Below, piece by piece: positions 55,396 through 64,000 of a stretch of 64,000 nucleotides of DNA. The stretch comes from JALZUV01 sp964654855 (GTDB taxonomy: Bacteria; Pseudomonadota; Alphaproteobacteria; Rickettsiales; JALZUV01). The stretch spans positions 1 through 64,000 of the forward strand of contig CAZZJS010000005.1 of the NCBI GenBank assembly GCA_964654855.1. Direction: 5' to 3'. How positions within the stretch are numbered: the first letter of the stretch is position 1; every line of letters starts with the position of its first letter. The position numbers were made by a program, and so were the translations under genes. Under the pieces are notes generated by a model, which was not told the DNA's origin, ran no database searches, and was given only the letters and a program-made list of their open reading frames with translations.

Positions 55396-56163
55396 TTATT
55401 TTAGAGCAATATTTTTGCGACCTGTACGCTTTAAATATTTGATTGGATCAACTGGTTTGCCATCTTTGCGTAAGGAATAATCAAGATGGGGACCGGTAGA
55501 GCGGCCCGTGCTTCCGACTTCACCAATTTTTTGCCCTTGGCGAACGTTATGGCCAATTTTAGCAGTGATTTTGTCTAAGTGCCCATAGAGGCTGTAAGTG
55601 TAATCTGCATGGGTGACTTTCACATAATTTCCAAGATTTTTATGAATGCCAATATCGGTGACTTCGCCACTCTCGGATGCAATAACGGCGGTGCCTTTAG
55701 GCGCTGCGATATCTAAGCCGGCATGGAAGGCATATTTCTTGGTGATAGGGTGAGTGCGATAACCAAAAGGTGAGCTAATACGTGATTTTACATTTTCATC
55801 AATCGGCCAAATATGCTCAATCGGGTCAGATTTTAGTTCAGTGGATGAGAATAACTCTTCGTCTACCGATTTTACCGGCTCTGCTGGTTGTTTAAGTGCC
55901 TCAGTAGCTTGTTCTTTTATAGGTTTAGGTTCGATATGAGTGGGGGCTGGTAGTGCAAGGCTTCTGCGTAAATTGAAAAATTCCTGCTTTTCACGTTCTA
56001 ATCGAATCGGATCTTTACCGCCGCCTAGTCCCATAAATTTTTTACCATGAATCAGCGTATGCTCAGCTGGTTTCAGCGGCATAAACTGGTTATCTGCATA
56101 GCTGGGTTGGCTCATAATGAGCGCGGTTGCTAAGACTGTGATGTATTTCATACAATTTTTCAT
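55396..56163 (-). CDS. M23 (LytM-like) peptidase, exported
   Basis: A 255-residue protein: signal peptide (YITVLATALIMSQPSYA), linker, M23 domain. Zinc/catalytic residues by family: H147 and D151 in FHAGLDIA, H195 in YSLYGHL, and H226 of GPHLDY, where the usual HxH reads HLD (D228 in place of the second His). Some M23 members have this HxD form, so activity cannot be ruled out but may be altered. Probable periplasmic peptidoglycan-related role. Start at 56163 is favoured by GAGAAAAG before it. Confidence 0.85.
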   Translation of the reverse strand: MKNCMKYITVLATALIMSQPSYADNQFMPLKPAEHTLIHGKKFMGLGGGKDPIRLEREKQEFFNLRRSLALPAPTHIEPKPIKEQATEALKQPAEPVKSVDEELFSSTELKSDPIEHIWPIDENVKSRISSPFGYRTHPITKKYAFHAGLDIAAPKGTAVIASESGEVTDIGIHKNLGNYVKVTHADYTYSLYGHLDKITAKIGHNVRQGQKIGEVGSTGRSTGPHLDYSLRKDGKPVDPIKYLKRTGRKNIALK

Positions 56164-56270
56164 GACTTTTCTCGTAAAACTACTGTGCAAGCCCCGTGCC
56201 ACATTAATAAGCGTGACCTTGATAAATCCAGAGAGTTAGCTTGTGTAGGAAACGGTGGGGAAGCTGTGTC

Positions 56271-58466
56271 ATGAATAAAAAAAATAAAAATATACACAAT
56301 TTGCGTGATTTTGTTACGTCTTTGATGACGGGAGTTGCAGTGTTAGCGATGTCTTCAAGCGTGGTGTATGCGGATGAGGAAAAGTCAGGTGAGGCGATAA
56401 CGCCTTATAAGATATCATCGCAATCTACGAGTACGAAAAGTTACTTAAAAGATTCACCTTATGTGGTGCGGCACCGTCAATTGGAAGAGGGTAAGCCGTC
56501 AATCCGCCGTCGACCAATGCGCTTTACGAATGGTGGAGAGCTGCCAGAGGTGCCAAAGTTTGATGATGGGTTTAATGAGCCGTTAGTCTCCGTCGATGAT
56601 ACAATTCGAACTGTGGAGCCAGTAGAGATACAGCCAGTGCAAGCTATAGAACCGATTGAAACAATGCCGGTTAAGTTACCGAGCCACATTGATGATGTTG
56701 AGATGGTAGTCCCTCCGGTAATGAAAGTCCCTGCTGTAGAAGTGAATGGCCCGATTGTTGAGATGGTAGCCCCTCCGGTAATAAGGGCGCCTTCTATAGA
56801 AGTAGATGAGCCAATTGTTGAGATGGTAGCCCCTCCGGTAATAAAGGCGCCTTCTGTTGAGGTAGTTGAACCGATTGTTGAAAGAAAGATTGATAATAAT
56901 CAAATTAAGCCAAAATCTCTCGTGGATAGTGTACTGTCTGTATTTGATCGTAGCGATAAACCAAAAGTTAAAAACGCGATTGCTTTGCCTCCAACCATTA
57001 ATATTAGGCCGATCGTTAATCCAAACCCAAGAGCACCGATGCAAGTGCGTCCAAGAACTCAAGGTAGCTTAGGGGTGCCGCTTAAGACTATTGTGATTGA
57101 AAAAGCACCTGCAGGGCATAGTTCTTTAGAAAATACACGCCAGATTATTACTCCGCCAGAGCTGCAGAAAATCCAACGTGAAAGTAAAATGGCGAAAACA
57201 CAAGTTCCGCCGCTTATGTTAACACGGGATCGTTTTAAAGATGACTTGGTTGCGGTACCGCCTACTTCTAATCTTGCGGCAATCTCGAAAGAAATTACCC
57301 CTCCAGAGCTTCCTAAAGCGCTCCCAGTCCAAGAGGTTGCTCAGTCTGAATTTCCGAAGCCGGCTGTTATTCAACCGGAAGCTTTGATCGAACCACCCGT
57401 AAAGCAAGCTGTTATTAAAACGCCTCTGATGAAGAAATCCGCGCTTGTTGAAGCTACCGCTCCCCAAGCGCAAAGTGCGCTCGCCGCGATTACGCAAGAG
57501 GTGATGAAGGAAGAGCCTATTGCAGTGCCTGCACAAGTAGCTGAAACGGCCATGGTAAAAGAGATGCCAGCCACGAAGGCTTTCGCCAAGCCAATGCAAA
57601 ATCAGGTGATTATGCAGAAGCGCCCTCAATCAAATCACAAACAGCTTGCTAGTTTGACAGATAAGAATGTTGTCATTGAAGAGGCAAAGCAGGTTGAGCT
57701 GACAAAAGAGAGCAAAATGATGCTCAAGAATTTTCCAACTGGTTTGAATGCACCAGAAGTGAAAATGCAGAATGAAAAAGTTGAAATTTCGCGAGCGACA
57801 GTACCAGATTTAGAAATTTCAAAACCCCTTATCAAAAAGCATGAAGCTTTAGGTATTTCGATTGAAGTAAAGAAGCCTGATTTGAACGTGAACGATTATC
57901 TCGTCATGGCTTATGAAGCCATGCAGGCTGGAAAGCTATCGCTCGCTTCTGAATATTACCAAGCGATTTTAGATGGTGATGGTAATCATGAGGATGCATT
58001 GCTTGGGTTGGCAACGGTGAGCCATCGTTTGGGTGATAGTAATAGCGCGCGTGCACTCTATCGTAAAATTCTCATGACCTCGCCGCGCAATACAGATGTG
58101 TTGAATAATTTCCTTGTTCTTGTGAGTGAGGAAGCGCCAGAAAAAGCACTACGAGAACTATCAGATTTAGAATCAAAGAACCCGCATTATGATGTATTAC
58201 CTGCGCAATTAGCCGCAATTTATGCCAATCAAGGGGATATGGAGAATGCCATCGCTAAAATTATTCGAGCGATTGAATTAAACCCCGGTCATCTGCTCTA
58301 TCGTTATAATTTAGCTGTTATGCTAGACCATGCAGGGCAGAAGAGTGAAGCGATTCAAGCCTATGCAGCGGTGAAAAAAGCACTAGAAAAAGGTGATAAA
58401 ATCCCAACTGATCTTTCACATATTCAGGAAAGATTAACCTTTTTATTGTCTAATCAATCCAGCTAA
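56271..58466 (+). CDS. Exported repeat/TPR protein upstream of pilT
   Basis: A 731-residue protein with a signal-like hydrophobic segment (LMTGVAVLAMSSSVVYA), a very long Pro/Val/Ala/Lys-rich region of low complexity (about 30-540), and a C-terminal TPR domain about 550-725 (YEAMQAGKLSLASEYYQAIL; LGDSNSARALYRKIL; LAAIYANQGDMENAIAK). Residues 143-202 are three 20-residue repeats. It is 34 nt before pilT in the same direction, so a periplasmic scaffold for a type IV pilus (a TapF/PilW-like task) is a reasonable guess. I know no family for the long linker. Confidence 0.7.
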   Translation: MNKKNKNIHNLRDFVTSLMTGVAVLAMSSSVVYADEEKSGEAITPYKISSQSTSTKSYLKDSPYVVRHRQLEEGKPSIRRRPMRFTNGGELPEVPKFDDGFNEPLVSVDDTIRTVEPVEIQPVQAIEPIETMPVKLPSHIDDVEMVVPPVMKVPAVEVNGPIVEMVAPPVIRAPSIEVDEPIVEMVAPPVIKAPSVEVVEPIVERKIDNNQIKPKSLVDSVLSVFDRSDKPKVKNAIALPPTINIRPIVNPNPRAPMQVRPRTQGSLGVPLKTIVIEKAPAGHSSLENTRQIITPPELQKIQRESKMAKTQVPPLMLTRDRFKDDLVAVPPTSNLAAISKEITPPELPKALPVQEVAQSEFPKPAVIQPEALIEPPVKQAVIKTPLMKKSALVEATAPQAQSALAAITQEVMKEEPIAVPAQVAETAMVKEMPATKAFAKPMQNQVIMQKRPQSNHKQLASLTDKNVVIEEAKQVELTKESKMMLKNFPTGLNAPEVKMQNEKVEISRATVPDLEISKPLIKKHEALGISIEVKKPDLNVNDYLVMAYEAMQAGKLSLASEYYQAILDGDGNHEDALLGLATVSHRLGDSNSARALYRKILMTSPRNTDVLNNFLVLVSEEAPEKALRELSDLESKNPHYDVLPAQLAAIYANQGDMENAIAKIIRAIELNPGHLLYRYNLAVMLDHAGQKSEAIQAYAAVKKALEKGDKIPTDLSHIQERLTFLLSNQSS
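56697..56876 (+). repeat. Three 60-bp tandem repeats in the TPR protein gene
   Basis: Units begin at 56697, 56757 and 56817 and each encodes VEMV(V/A)PPV(M/I)-type 20-residue repeats ending in EPI or GPI. The second and third units are nearly identical, the first more divergent, as expected for expansion from one end. Confidence 0.85.
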
Positions 58467-58500
58467 CAGGGGTTTTGCCCTCAGAACTGGAGTATAAAAC

Positions 58501-59604
58501 GTGGATATTACTGAACTTTTAGTATTCGCTCAGAAGAATGGCGCATCGGATTTACACCTTTCAACAGGTAACCCGCCTTTGTTGCGTATCAATGGTGATA
58601 TGATAGCGATGAAAATGCCTTCGTTAGAAGCGGATGCGGTAAAGCAGTTGCTGTATTCCATTTTAACAGAGCAACAGCGTACTGATTATGAGCGTGAGTT
58701 AGAGTTAGATTTTGCCATCACTTTTGGTGAAGATATGCGTTTTCGAGTGAATGCGTTTAACACGCTAGCAGGGCCAGCGGCTGTATTACGAAGTATTCCA
58801 ACAAAGATTCTGTCATTAGAGCAACTAGAAGCACCTGAAATTTTCAAGCGATTGGTGGAAAAGCCAAAAGGACTAGTTTTGGTAACAGGCCCAACGGGCA
58901 GTGGTAAGTCAACGACGATGGCAGCTATGGTTGATCATATCAATAAAACATCTGCCAAGCATATTTTAACCATTGAAGACCCTGTTGAGTTTATTCATCA
59001 ATCTCAAAAATCGTTGGTGAACCATCGTGAAGTAGGTGCCTCTACGAAGTCTTTCTCGGCTGCTTTGAGAAGTGCCTTGCGCGAAGACCCAGATATTATT
59101 TTGGTGGGTGAGATGCGTGATTTGGAGACGATTCAACTAGCAATGACGGCAGCAGAAACGGGTCACTTAGTGATGGGAACGTTGCATACAAGCTCAGCAC
59201 CAAAAACGATTGATCGTATTATTGATGTGTTCCCGGCAGAAGAAAAGGAGATGGTACGTGCTATGCTCTCCGTATCGTTAGAAGCTGTTATTTCACAAAC
59301 GCTGCTAAAACGTGCGGATGGAAGTGGACGAGTCGCTGCGCATGAAATTTTAGTGGGTACTCCGGCTGTACGAAACTTGATTCGTGAAAATAAAATTCCT
59401 CAGTTAGATTCAATGATTCAAACGGGCAGTAAATCTGGCATGATCTTGATGAAAGATTCTATTACGAATTTACTAGAGCAAGGGGTTATTAGCTCGGAAG
59501 AAGCACGCCGTTTATTGCTGAAAGATGGTGAAGAAGACAGCACAGTTAACACAGGTGATGCTCAAATTTCGCGACCTGTAACGGTCAATTCAGGGCAATT
59601 CTAA
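58501..59604 (+). CDS. pilT: Type IV pilus retraction ATPase PilT
   Basis: A 367-residue hexameric secretion ATPase that depolymerises the pilus. N-terminal NGASDLHLSTGNPP (PAS-like), Walker A GPTGSGKST, Asp box EDPVEFIHQ, Walker B DIILVGEMRDLETI, His box AETGHLVMGTLHT. The C-terminus has an extra 40-residue tail. The start codon is GTG after GGAG-like purines. It ends TAATG with pilU. Confidence 0.92.
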   Translation: MDITELLVFAQKNGASDLHLSTGNPPLLRINGDMIAMKMPSLEADAVKQLLYSILTEQQRTDYERELELDFAITFGEDMRFRVNAFNTLAGPAAVLRSIPTKILSLEQLEAPEIFKRLVEKPKGLVLVTGPTGSGKSTTMAAMVDHINKTSAKHILTIEDPVEFIHQSQKSLVNHREVGASTKSFSAALRSALREDPDIILVGEMRDLETIQLAMTAAETGHLVMGTLHTSSAPKTIDRIIDVFPAEEKEMVRAMLSVSLEAVISQTLLKRADGSGRVAAHEILVGTPAVRNLIRENKIPQLDSMIQTGSKSGMILMKDSITNLLEQGVISSEEARRLLLKDGEEDSTVNTGDAQISRPVTVNSGQF

Positions 59605-60785
59605 TGAGTGAACAAATGCTAAATAGCGATGTTTTGTTCCACAATATGTTGGAGCAGAATGCTTCTGATCTCTATATTACTGTAGGTTGTCCGGCTAGTT
59701 TTCGTTCTGATCAAGGCATTCAGCCAATGGGAGAGGTGTTAACAGGTGAGGTGATTTATCGCCTTATTGATGAACTGCTTACCCCCCAGCAACGCACAGA
59801 ATTCGATGAAAAGATGGAATTTAACACAGCTTATGGCTGGCAAGAGAAAGGCCGTTTTCGTATCAATGCTTTCATGCAGCAGCATGAACCTGGCATGGTG
59901 ATTCGCCGTATCAATACGAGTATTCCTACCTTTGAAGAATTAAACCTAGGGCAGGCTTATCAGGATCTTGTTATGCATAAGCGTGGCCTAGTACTGATAG
60001 TAGGGCCTACTGGTTCAGGTAAATCATCTTCTCTTGCTGCGATGATTGGACATCGTAATACCAATGGCTCTGGCCATATTATCACCGTAGAAGATCCGAT
60101 TGAATTTAAGCATAATCATAAAGGCTGTATCGTAACGCAGCGTGATGTGGGGATTGATACAGTTTCATTTGAAGCGGCACTAAAGAACGCATTACGTCAA
60201 CGCCCTGATGTGGTGCTTGTGGGTGAAATTCGTGACCGTGATGCGATGGAGCATGCCATTAATTTTGCTGAAACAGGGCATTTATGTTTAGCAACGCTTC
60301 ACGCCAATAACTGTCCGCAAACGATTGAACGTATCTTGAGTTTTTTCCCTGAAGAAAAGCACCGTCAGGTGTTAATGAACCTAGCGCTAAATCTAAAAGG
60401 AATTCTTTCGCAACGCCTTATTCAGAGCCGTGCAGGTGGGCGCTGTATTGTCAGCGAAATTATGCTGAATGAAGGGTTGATTCGTGAATTGATTGAAGAA
60501 GGCAATATCAAAGAAATTCGTCAAGCGATGGAACGTAATAGCGACATTGGAATGCAGACTTTTGATCAAGCATTACTCGCTCGCTATGTGCGTGGCGAAG
60601 TGACAGAAGAAGTGGCTTTGGCCGAATCCGATAACCCGCAGAATTTGAAGCTTAAAATGAAACAAGCGGCTGCTTCTCCTTCATTGGGCTTAGCTGGGGG
60701 AGAAAATACCATCAGCCTCGAAACTAATGAAGAAGGCGATGCAACCACTGGCGGTTCTACTGTTCGCCATCATTTGGAAATTTAA
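59604..60785 (+). CDS. pilU: PilT-dependent retraction ATPase PilU
   Basis: A 393-residue paralogue of PilT with the PilU type of N-terminus (LEQNASDLYITVGCP). Walker A GPTGSGKSS, Asp box EDPIEFKHNHKGCIVTQRDVG, Walker B DVVLVGEIRDRDA, His box AETGHLCLATLHA. PilU helps PilT under load. It overlaps pilT by 1 nt and the convergent DUF1294 gene by 4 nt. Pilus biogenesis genes are not in the window, apart from two isolated prepilin-like genes. Confidence 0.92.
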   Translation: MSEQMLNSDVLFHNMLEQNASDLYITVGCPASFRSDQGIQPMGEVLTGEVIYRLIDELLTPQQRTEFDEKMEFNTAYGWQEKGRFRINAFMQQHEPGMVIRRINTSIPTFEELNLGQAYQDLVMHKRGLVLIVGPTGSGKSSSLAAMIGHRNTNGSGHIITVEDPIEFKHNHKGCIVTQRDVGIDTVSFEAALKNALRQRPDVVLVGEIRDRDAMEHAINFAETGHLCLATLHANNCPQTIERILSFFPEEKHRQVLMNLALNLKGILSQRLIQSRAGGRCIVSEIMLNEGLIRELIEEGNIKEIRQAMERNSDIGMQTFDQALLARYVRGEVTEEVALAESDNPQNLKLKMKQAAASPSLGLAGGENTISLETNEEGDATTGGSTVRHHLEI

Positions 60786-61210
60786 AAGTTAGCTACCCAA
60801 ACCGCGAGACCAATGACCATGGCTTGCATAATCACCACGGCGATGAACATTTGTTTGAATTGTCCTTTAATCGTTTTGTGACGGAAGAACTTACTGCCTG
60901 TAATGGCGCCTAAAGTCCCACCAATAAAGGTAAGTGCATGCAGGGTTTTTTCTGGTACACGCCAGCCGCCATGTCTGGCTTGTCTCTTATCCCAGCCATA
61001 AGCGGCAAAGGTGGTGAGAGTGATCAGTGCTAGATGGGCGATCCCTAAAAAGTAAATATAATAAGGATGCCAGATGGCATATTCTAGCGAGGGAAACTTC
61101 CACCAGCTAATCGCTGCCAATAGCAAAACATGTAAGCCGTATAACCAATGGCGTAATCCTTTGAGGATGCCTGTAAGAGGTAGAAAAATGATGAGAACAG
61201 TCAGTAGCAT
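60782..61210 (-). CDS. DUF1294 family membrane protein
   Basis: A 142-residue protein with three to four membrane segments and the DUF1294 pattern: YGWDKRQARHGGWRVPEKTL, GTLGAITGSKFFRHKTIKGQF. The extra N-terminal membrane segments are common in this family. Function unknown. Its start codon touches the end of acs (same strand), suggesting cotranscription. Confidence 0.8.
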   Translation of the reverse strand: MLLTVLIIFLPLTGILKGLRHWLYGLHVLLLAAISWWKFPSLEYAIWHPYYIYFLGIAHLALITLTTFAAYGWDKRQARHGGWRVPEKTLHALTFIGGTLGAITGSKFFRHKTIKGQFKQMFIAVVIMQAMVIGLAVWVANF

Positions 61211-63106
61211 TTAGAGTTGTCCTTCGACTAGTTTATCGACGGCTTCAGGGTTTAGGAGGGTCGAAATATCTCCGAGTTTAGAAAAATCTTCTTTGGTCTT
61301 GATTTCGCTGGCGGCGATTTTGCGTAAAATTCGGCGCATAATTTTTCCGCTTCGTGTTTTGGGTAGGCCGGTAGTGGCATCTTGAATTTTACTGCAAAGG
61401 GCGATGGGGCCGATATCTTGGCGTACTTGTTGGTTTAAGCTTGCACGTAATTCATCATCTAGCGTGAAACCGTCATTGAGGATGACATAGGCGTAGATAC
61501 ATTGCCCTTTAATATCGTGCGGATAGCCAACAACGGCAGATTCGACAACAGCAGCATGGCCGTTTAATGCGGCTTCCACCTCTGCTGTGCCAATGCGATG
61601 GCCGGAAACATTGATGACATCATCCATACGGCCTTCAATCCAGATATAGCCGTCTTCATCTTGGCGGGCAGCATCACCGCTGAAATAATATCCCGGATAA
61701 GCGGAAAAATAGGTTTCCACAAAACGTTGATGGTCACCCCAAATAGTACGCGCTTGCCCTGGCCAGCTATCGGCAATGCAGAGTGCTCCTTGGTTCTCGT
61801 GCAGGTTCCCCTCTGCATCGAATAGTTTAAGTTGGATACCAAAATAAGGATGACTGGCCGCCCCCGGTTTTGTTTCCCACGCATTTGGGAGAGGCGTAAT
61901 CGCATGGCCCCCCGTTTCGGTTTGAAACCAAGTATCGACAATAGCGCAGCGTTTCTCGCCAACCACTTCATTATACCAATTCCACGCTTCTGGGTTGATG
62001 GGTTCACCAACGGAGCCGAGGATACGTAAGCTGCTTCGGTCGGTGCTCTTTACGTGAGCATCACCTTCTTTCATCAACATGCGGATGGCAGTAGGTGCTG
62101 TGTAGAATTGTGAGACGTTATATTTATCGACCACTTGCCAAAAGCGCGACGCATCCGGGTAATTGGGCACGCCTTCAAATAGCAATGTCGTCGCACCGGC
62201 GGCAAGCGGGCCATAAACGATATAGCTGTGACCGGTAATCCATCCAACATCGGCGCTGCACCAAAAGGTTTCACCTTGTTGATAATCAAACACGTTCTCA
62301 AATGTATGCATCGCGTAAAGTAGATAACCAGCGGAACTATGCTGCAAGCCTTTGGGCTGTCCAGTGGAGCCTGACGTATAGAGAATGAAAAGTGGGTGCT
62401 CTGCATCAAACCCTTTAGCAGGGCATTCATCGCTTATAGTAGATTCTAACTCATGCCACCAGATATCGCGATTCTCGATCCAATCAATAGTACCGCCTGT
62501 ACGTTTCAGCACGAGGGTTTTTTGATTGCTTAAACCTTCAATGGCTTTATCGACATTGGCTTTCAGCGGGATGCGTTTGCCACCGCGCAGTCCCTCATCA
62601 GCGGTGATAGTGAGATGGCTATCACAATCTTCAATGCGTCCGCGTAAAGCACTGGGGGAAAAGCCGCCAAATACGACGGAATGAATGGCGCCAATGCGTG
62701 CGCAAGCTAGCATCGCAATGGCGGTTTCCGGCACCATTGGCATATAGATCGTTACACGATCGCCCGCCTTGGTGCCAAGCTCTAGGAGCATATTCGCACA
62801 TTGGTTGACGCGTGTGTGAAGCTGCGCATAGGTGAGAGTGATGCTTGCCTCATCAGGGCTATCAGGCTCCCAAATGATGGCAGGCTGATCAGCGCGTGCT
62901 TCTAAATGGCGGTCAATACAATTTTCGGCCACATTCATTTGCCCGCCCTCAAACCAGCGAATAAATACATCATCTTTTGCGAAGGAAGTGTTCTTCACCT
63001 GTGTCCAATGTTGATGCCATGTAAGCTGTTTTGCAGCCTCGCCCCAAAATTGCTCCGGATCGTTACAAGAGAACCTGTGTTTTTCCTTATATTCAGTGTG
63101 GTTCAT
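61211..63106 (-). CDS. acs: Acetyl-coenzyme A synthetase Acs
   Basis: A 631-residue AMP-forming ligase: acetate + ATP + CoA to acetyl-CoA. Motifs: YTSGSTGQPKGLQH (A3), YFSGDAARQDEDGYIWIEGRMDDVI, and the acetylation/catalytic lysine in PKTRSGKIMRR. It is about 20 residues shorter than the E. coli enzyme, mostly at the N-terminus. It is transcribed divergently from icd with 60 nt between them, joining acetate entry and the TCA cycle. Confidence 0.96.
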   Translation of the reverse strand: MNHTEYKEKHRFSCNDPEQFWGEAAKQLTWHQHWTQVKNTSFAKDDVFIRWFEGGQMNVAENCIDRHLEARADQPAIIWEPDSPDEASITLTYAQLHTRVNQCANMLLELGTKAGDRVTIYMPMVPETAIAMLACARIGAIHSVVFGGFSPSALRGRIEDCDSHLTITADEGLRGGKRIPLKANVDKAIEGLSNQKTLVLKRTGGTIDWIENRDIWWHELESTISDECPAKGFDAEHPLFILYTSGSTGQPKGLQHSSAGYLLYAMHTFENVFDYQQGETFWCSADVGWITGHSYIVYGPLAAGATTLLFEGVPNYPDASRFWQVVDKYNVSQFYTAPTAIRMLMKEGDAHVKSTDRSSLRILGSVGEPINPEAWNWYNEVVGEKRCAIVDTWFQTETGGHAITPLPNAWETKPGAASHPYFGIQLKLFDAEGNLHENQGALCIADSWPGQARTIWGDHQRFVETYFSAYPGYYFSGDAARQDEDGYIWIEGRMDDVINVSGHRIGTAEVEAALNGHAAVVESAVVGYPHDIKGQCIYAYVILNDGFTLDDELRASLNQQVRQDIGPIALCSKIQDATTGLPKTRSGKIMRRILRKIAASEIKTKEDFSKLGDISTLLNPEAVDKLVEGQL

Positions 63107-63166
63107 GATTGCCTCTCAAGCTATTTAAGGCTAACTATAGAGCAACAAAATAAAGAGGCAAAGTAG

Positions 63167-64000
63167 ATGGAAAAAATCAAAGTAACAAATCCAATAGTTG
63201 AAATTGATGGGGATGAAATGACACGCATCATCTGGCAGAAAATTAAAGACCAGTTGATCTATCCCTATCTTGATATCGATTTGAAATATTATGATTTATC
63301 TATCCAAAAACGTGATGAAACGGATGACCAAATTACCGTTGATGCGGCCAATGCGATCAAAGAACATGGGGTAGGAGTCAAATGTGCGACCATCACACCC
63401 GATGAAGCCCGTGTAGAAGAATTTGGCTTGAAGCGTATGTATCGTTCGCCCAATGGAACTATTCGTAACATCCTTGGCGGTACGATTTTCCGCGCGCCGA
63501 TTACGACAAATAATGTGCCTAAATATGTGCCGGGCTGGGAGAAGCCGATTATTGTAGGCCGTCATGCATTTGGAGATCAATACCGCGCGACCGATATGGT
63601 GATTGACCAACCGGGTGAACTCACCATGACCTTCAAGCCAAAAAATGGTGGCGAACCGATTACCCATAAGATTTTTGACTTTGAATCCGGCGGTGTAGCG
63701 ATGGGCATGTATAATTTGGATGAATCGATTATCGGCTTTGCACGTTCGTGCTTCAATTATGGTTTGAAAGTGGGTTATCCGGTATTGCATTCGACCAAAA
63801 ACACTATCCTTAAAAAATATGATGGGCGTTTTAAAGACCTGTTCCAGAAAGTCTATGACGAAGAATTTAAGGCTGAATTTGAGAAAGTTGGCTTGTGGTA
63901 TGAGCATCGCCTCATTGATGATTTGGTGGCTTACGCGATTAAATCTGATGGTGGCTTCGTTTGGGCGTGTAAAAACTATGATGGTGATGTGCAGTCCGAT
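63167..64000 (+). CDS. icd: NADP-dependent isocitrate dehydrogenase, mitochondrial type (C-terminus beyond window)
   Basis: The first 278 residues of a homodimeric IDH like the eukaryotic mitochondrial enzyme: VEIDGDEMTRIIW, CATITPDEARVEEF, KRMYRSPNGTIRNILGGTIFRAP, the isocitrate/metal arginines, GRHAFGDQYRATD and ARSCFNYG. It is cut by the right edge. AAAGAGG is about 9 nt before the ATG. This IDH type is frequent in alphaproteobacteria and supports the host assignment. Confidence 0.96.
   Translation, partial: MEKIKVTNPIVEIDGDEMTRIIWQKIKDQLIYPYLDIDLKYYDLSIQKRDETDDQITVDAANAIKEHGVGVKCATITPDEARVEEFGLKRMYRSPNGTIRNILGGTIFRAPITTNNVPKYVPGWEKPIIVGRHAFGDQYRATDMVIDQPGELTMTFKPKNGGEPITHKIFDFESGGVAMGMYNLDESIIGFARSCFNYGLKVGYPVLHSTKNTILKKYDGRFKDLFQKVYDEEFKAEFEKVGLWYEHRLIDDLVAYAIKSDGGFVWACKNYDGDVQSD

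Noticed and set aside
1..64000. CRISPR arrays, toxin-antitoxin pairs or restriction systems
   Set aside because: No regularly spaced repeat series, no small paired genes with such motifs and no methylase or nuclease motifs were seen apart from the integrase, UvrB and housekeeping enzymes.

Overview
The window reads as the chromosome of a flagellated and/or piliated, LPS-bearing alphaproteobacterium of modest GC (roughly mid-40s percent by eye). Pointers to that class are a FliX-type flagellar assembly regulator, an ELM1-like protein, an IalB-family periplasmic protein, a mitochondrial-type NADP isocitrate dehydrogenase, the dnaG-rpoD pair, and the order tolB-pal-cpoB-tilS-ftsH-glmM. I cannot name the genus.

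Layout. 1-5943 is the right end of an integrative element: a Toprim/DUF3631 primase-helicase running off the left edge, a small HTH protein, an AlpA-like regulator, an unrecognised 416-residue protein and a P4-type tyrosine integrase, ending at a 50-nt 3' fragment of tRNA-Arg(ACG) that marks the attachment site. 5944-16818 holds a lone prepilin, fliX, a LOG / polytopic membrane protein / M16 peptidase trio with overlapping genes, a PfkB sugar kinase, rpoD, dnaG and a YgjP-type metallopeptidase. 16798-19923 is a lipid A/Kdo cluster (lpxL, lpxK, waaA). 20019-25324 holds an ELM1-like gene, a peroxiredoxin, trxB, two tandem paralogues with HExxH motifs (one frameshifted) and a LysR regulator. 25325-25704 is non-coding with two strong hairpins. 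26296-32715 holds sucD-sucA (no sucC), phoX and phoB. 32837-36802 holds yciB, a frame-broken pseudopilin, thiG, a HerA-like ATPase and a DUF2780 gene. 36964-44029 holds fpr, uvrB, thiD, glmM and ftsH; 44163-48020 tilS, cpoB, pal and tolB. 48069-56163 holds a MoeB/ThiF E1-like gene, rsfS, nadD, proA, queD, a DUF1223 gene, rlmN, an IalB-family gene, an atypical winged-helix regulator, ribA and an M23 peptidase. 56271-60785 is a repeat/TPR protein followed by pilT and pilU. The window ends with a DUF1294 gene, acs and the start of icd.

Functionally this is mostly core metabolism and envelope biology: TCA/acetate entry (sucD, sucA, acs, icd), phosphate response (phoB-phoX), outer membrane synthesis and Tol-Pal maintenance, replication/transcription (dnaG, rpoD), repair (uvrB), thiamine (thiG, thiD), thiol redox defence (peroxiredoxin, trxB, fpr) and twitching pili (pilT, pilU, two prepilin-like genes).

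The most distinctive things seen are: every convergent gene pair on the chromosomal part meets with a gap between about -21 and +1 nt; several genes have a -10-like hexamer 6-7 nt before the start codon and no Shine-Dalgarno (probable leaderless mRNAs); RpoD carries a histone-H1-like Lys/Ala/Pro tail and SucA a short similar C-terminal tail; and there is a tandem family of unrecognised HExxH proteins. I did not find a CRISPR array, a toxin-antitoxin pair or a recognisable defence system.
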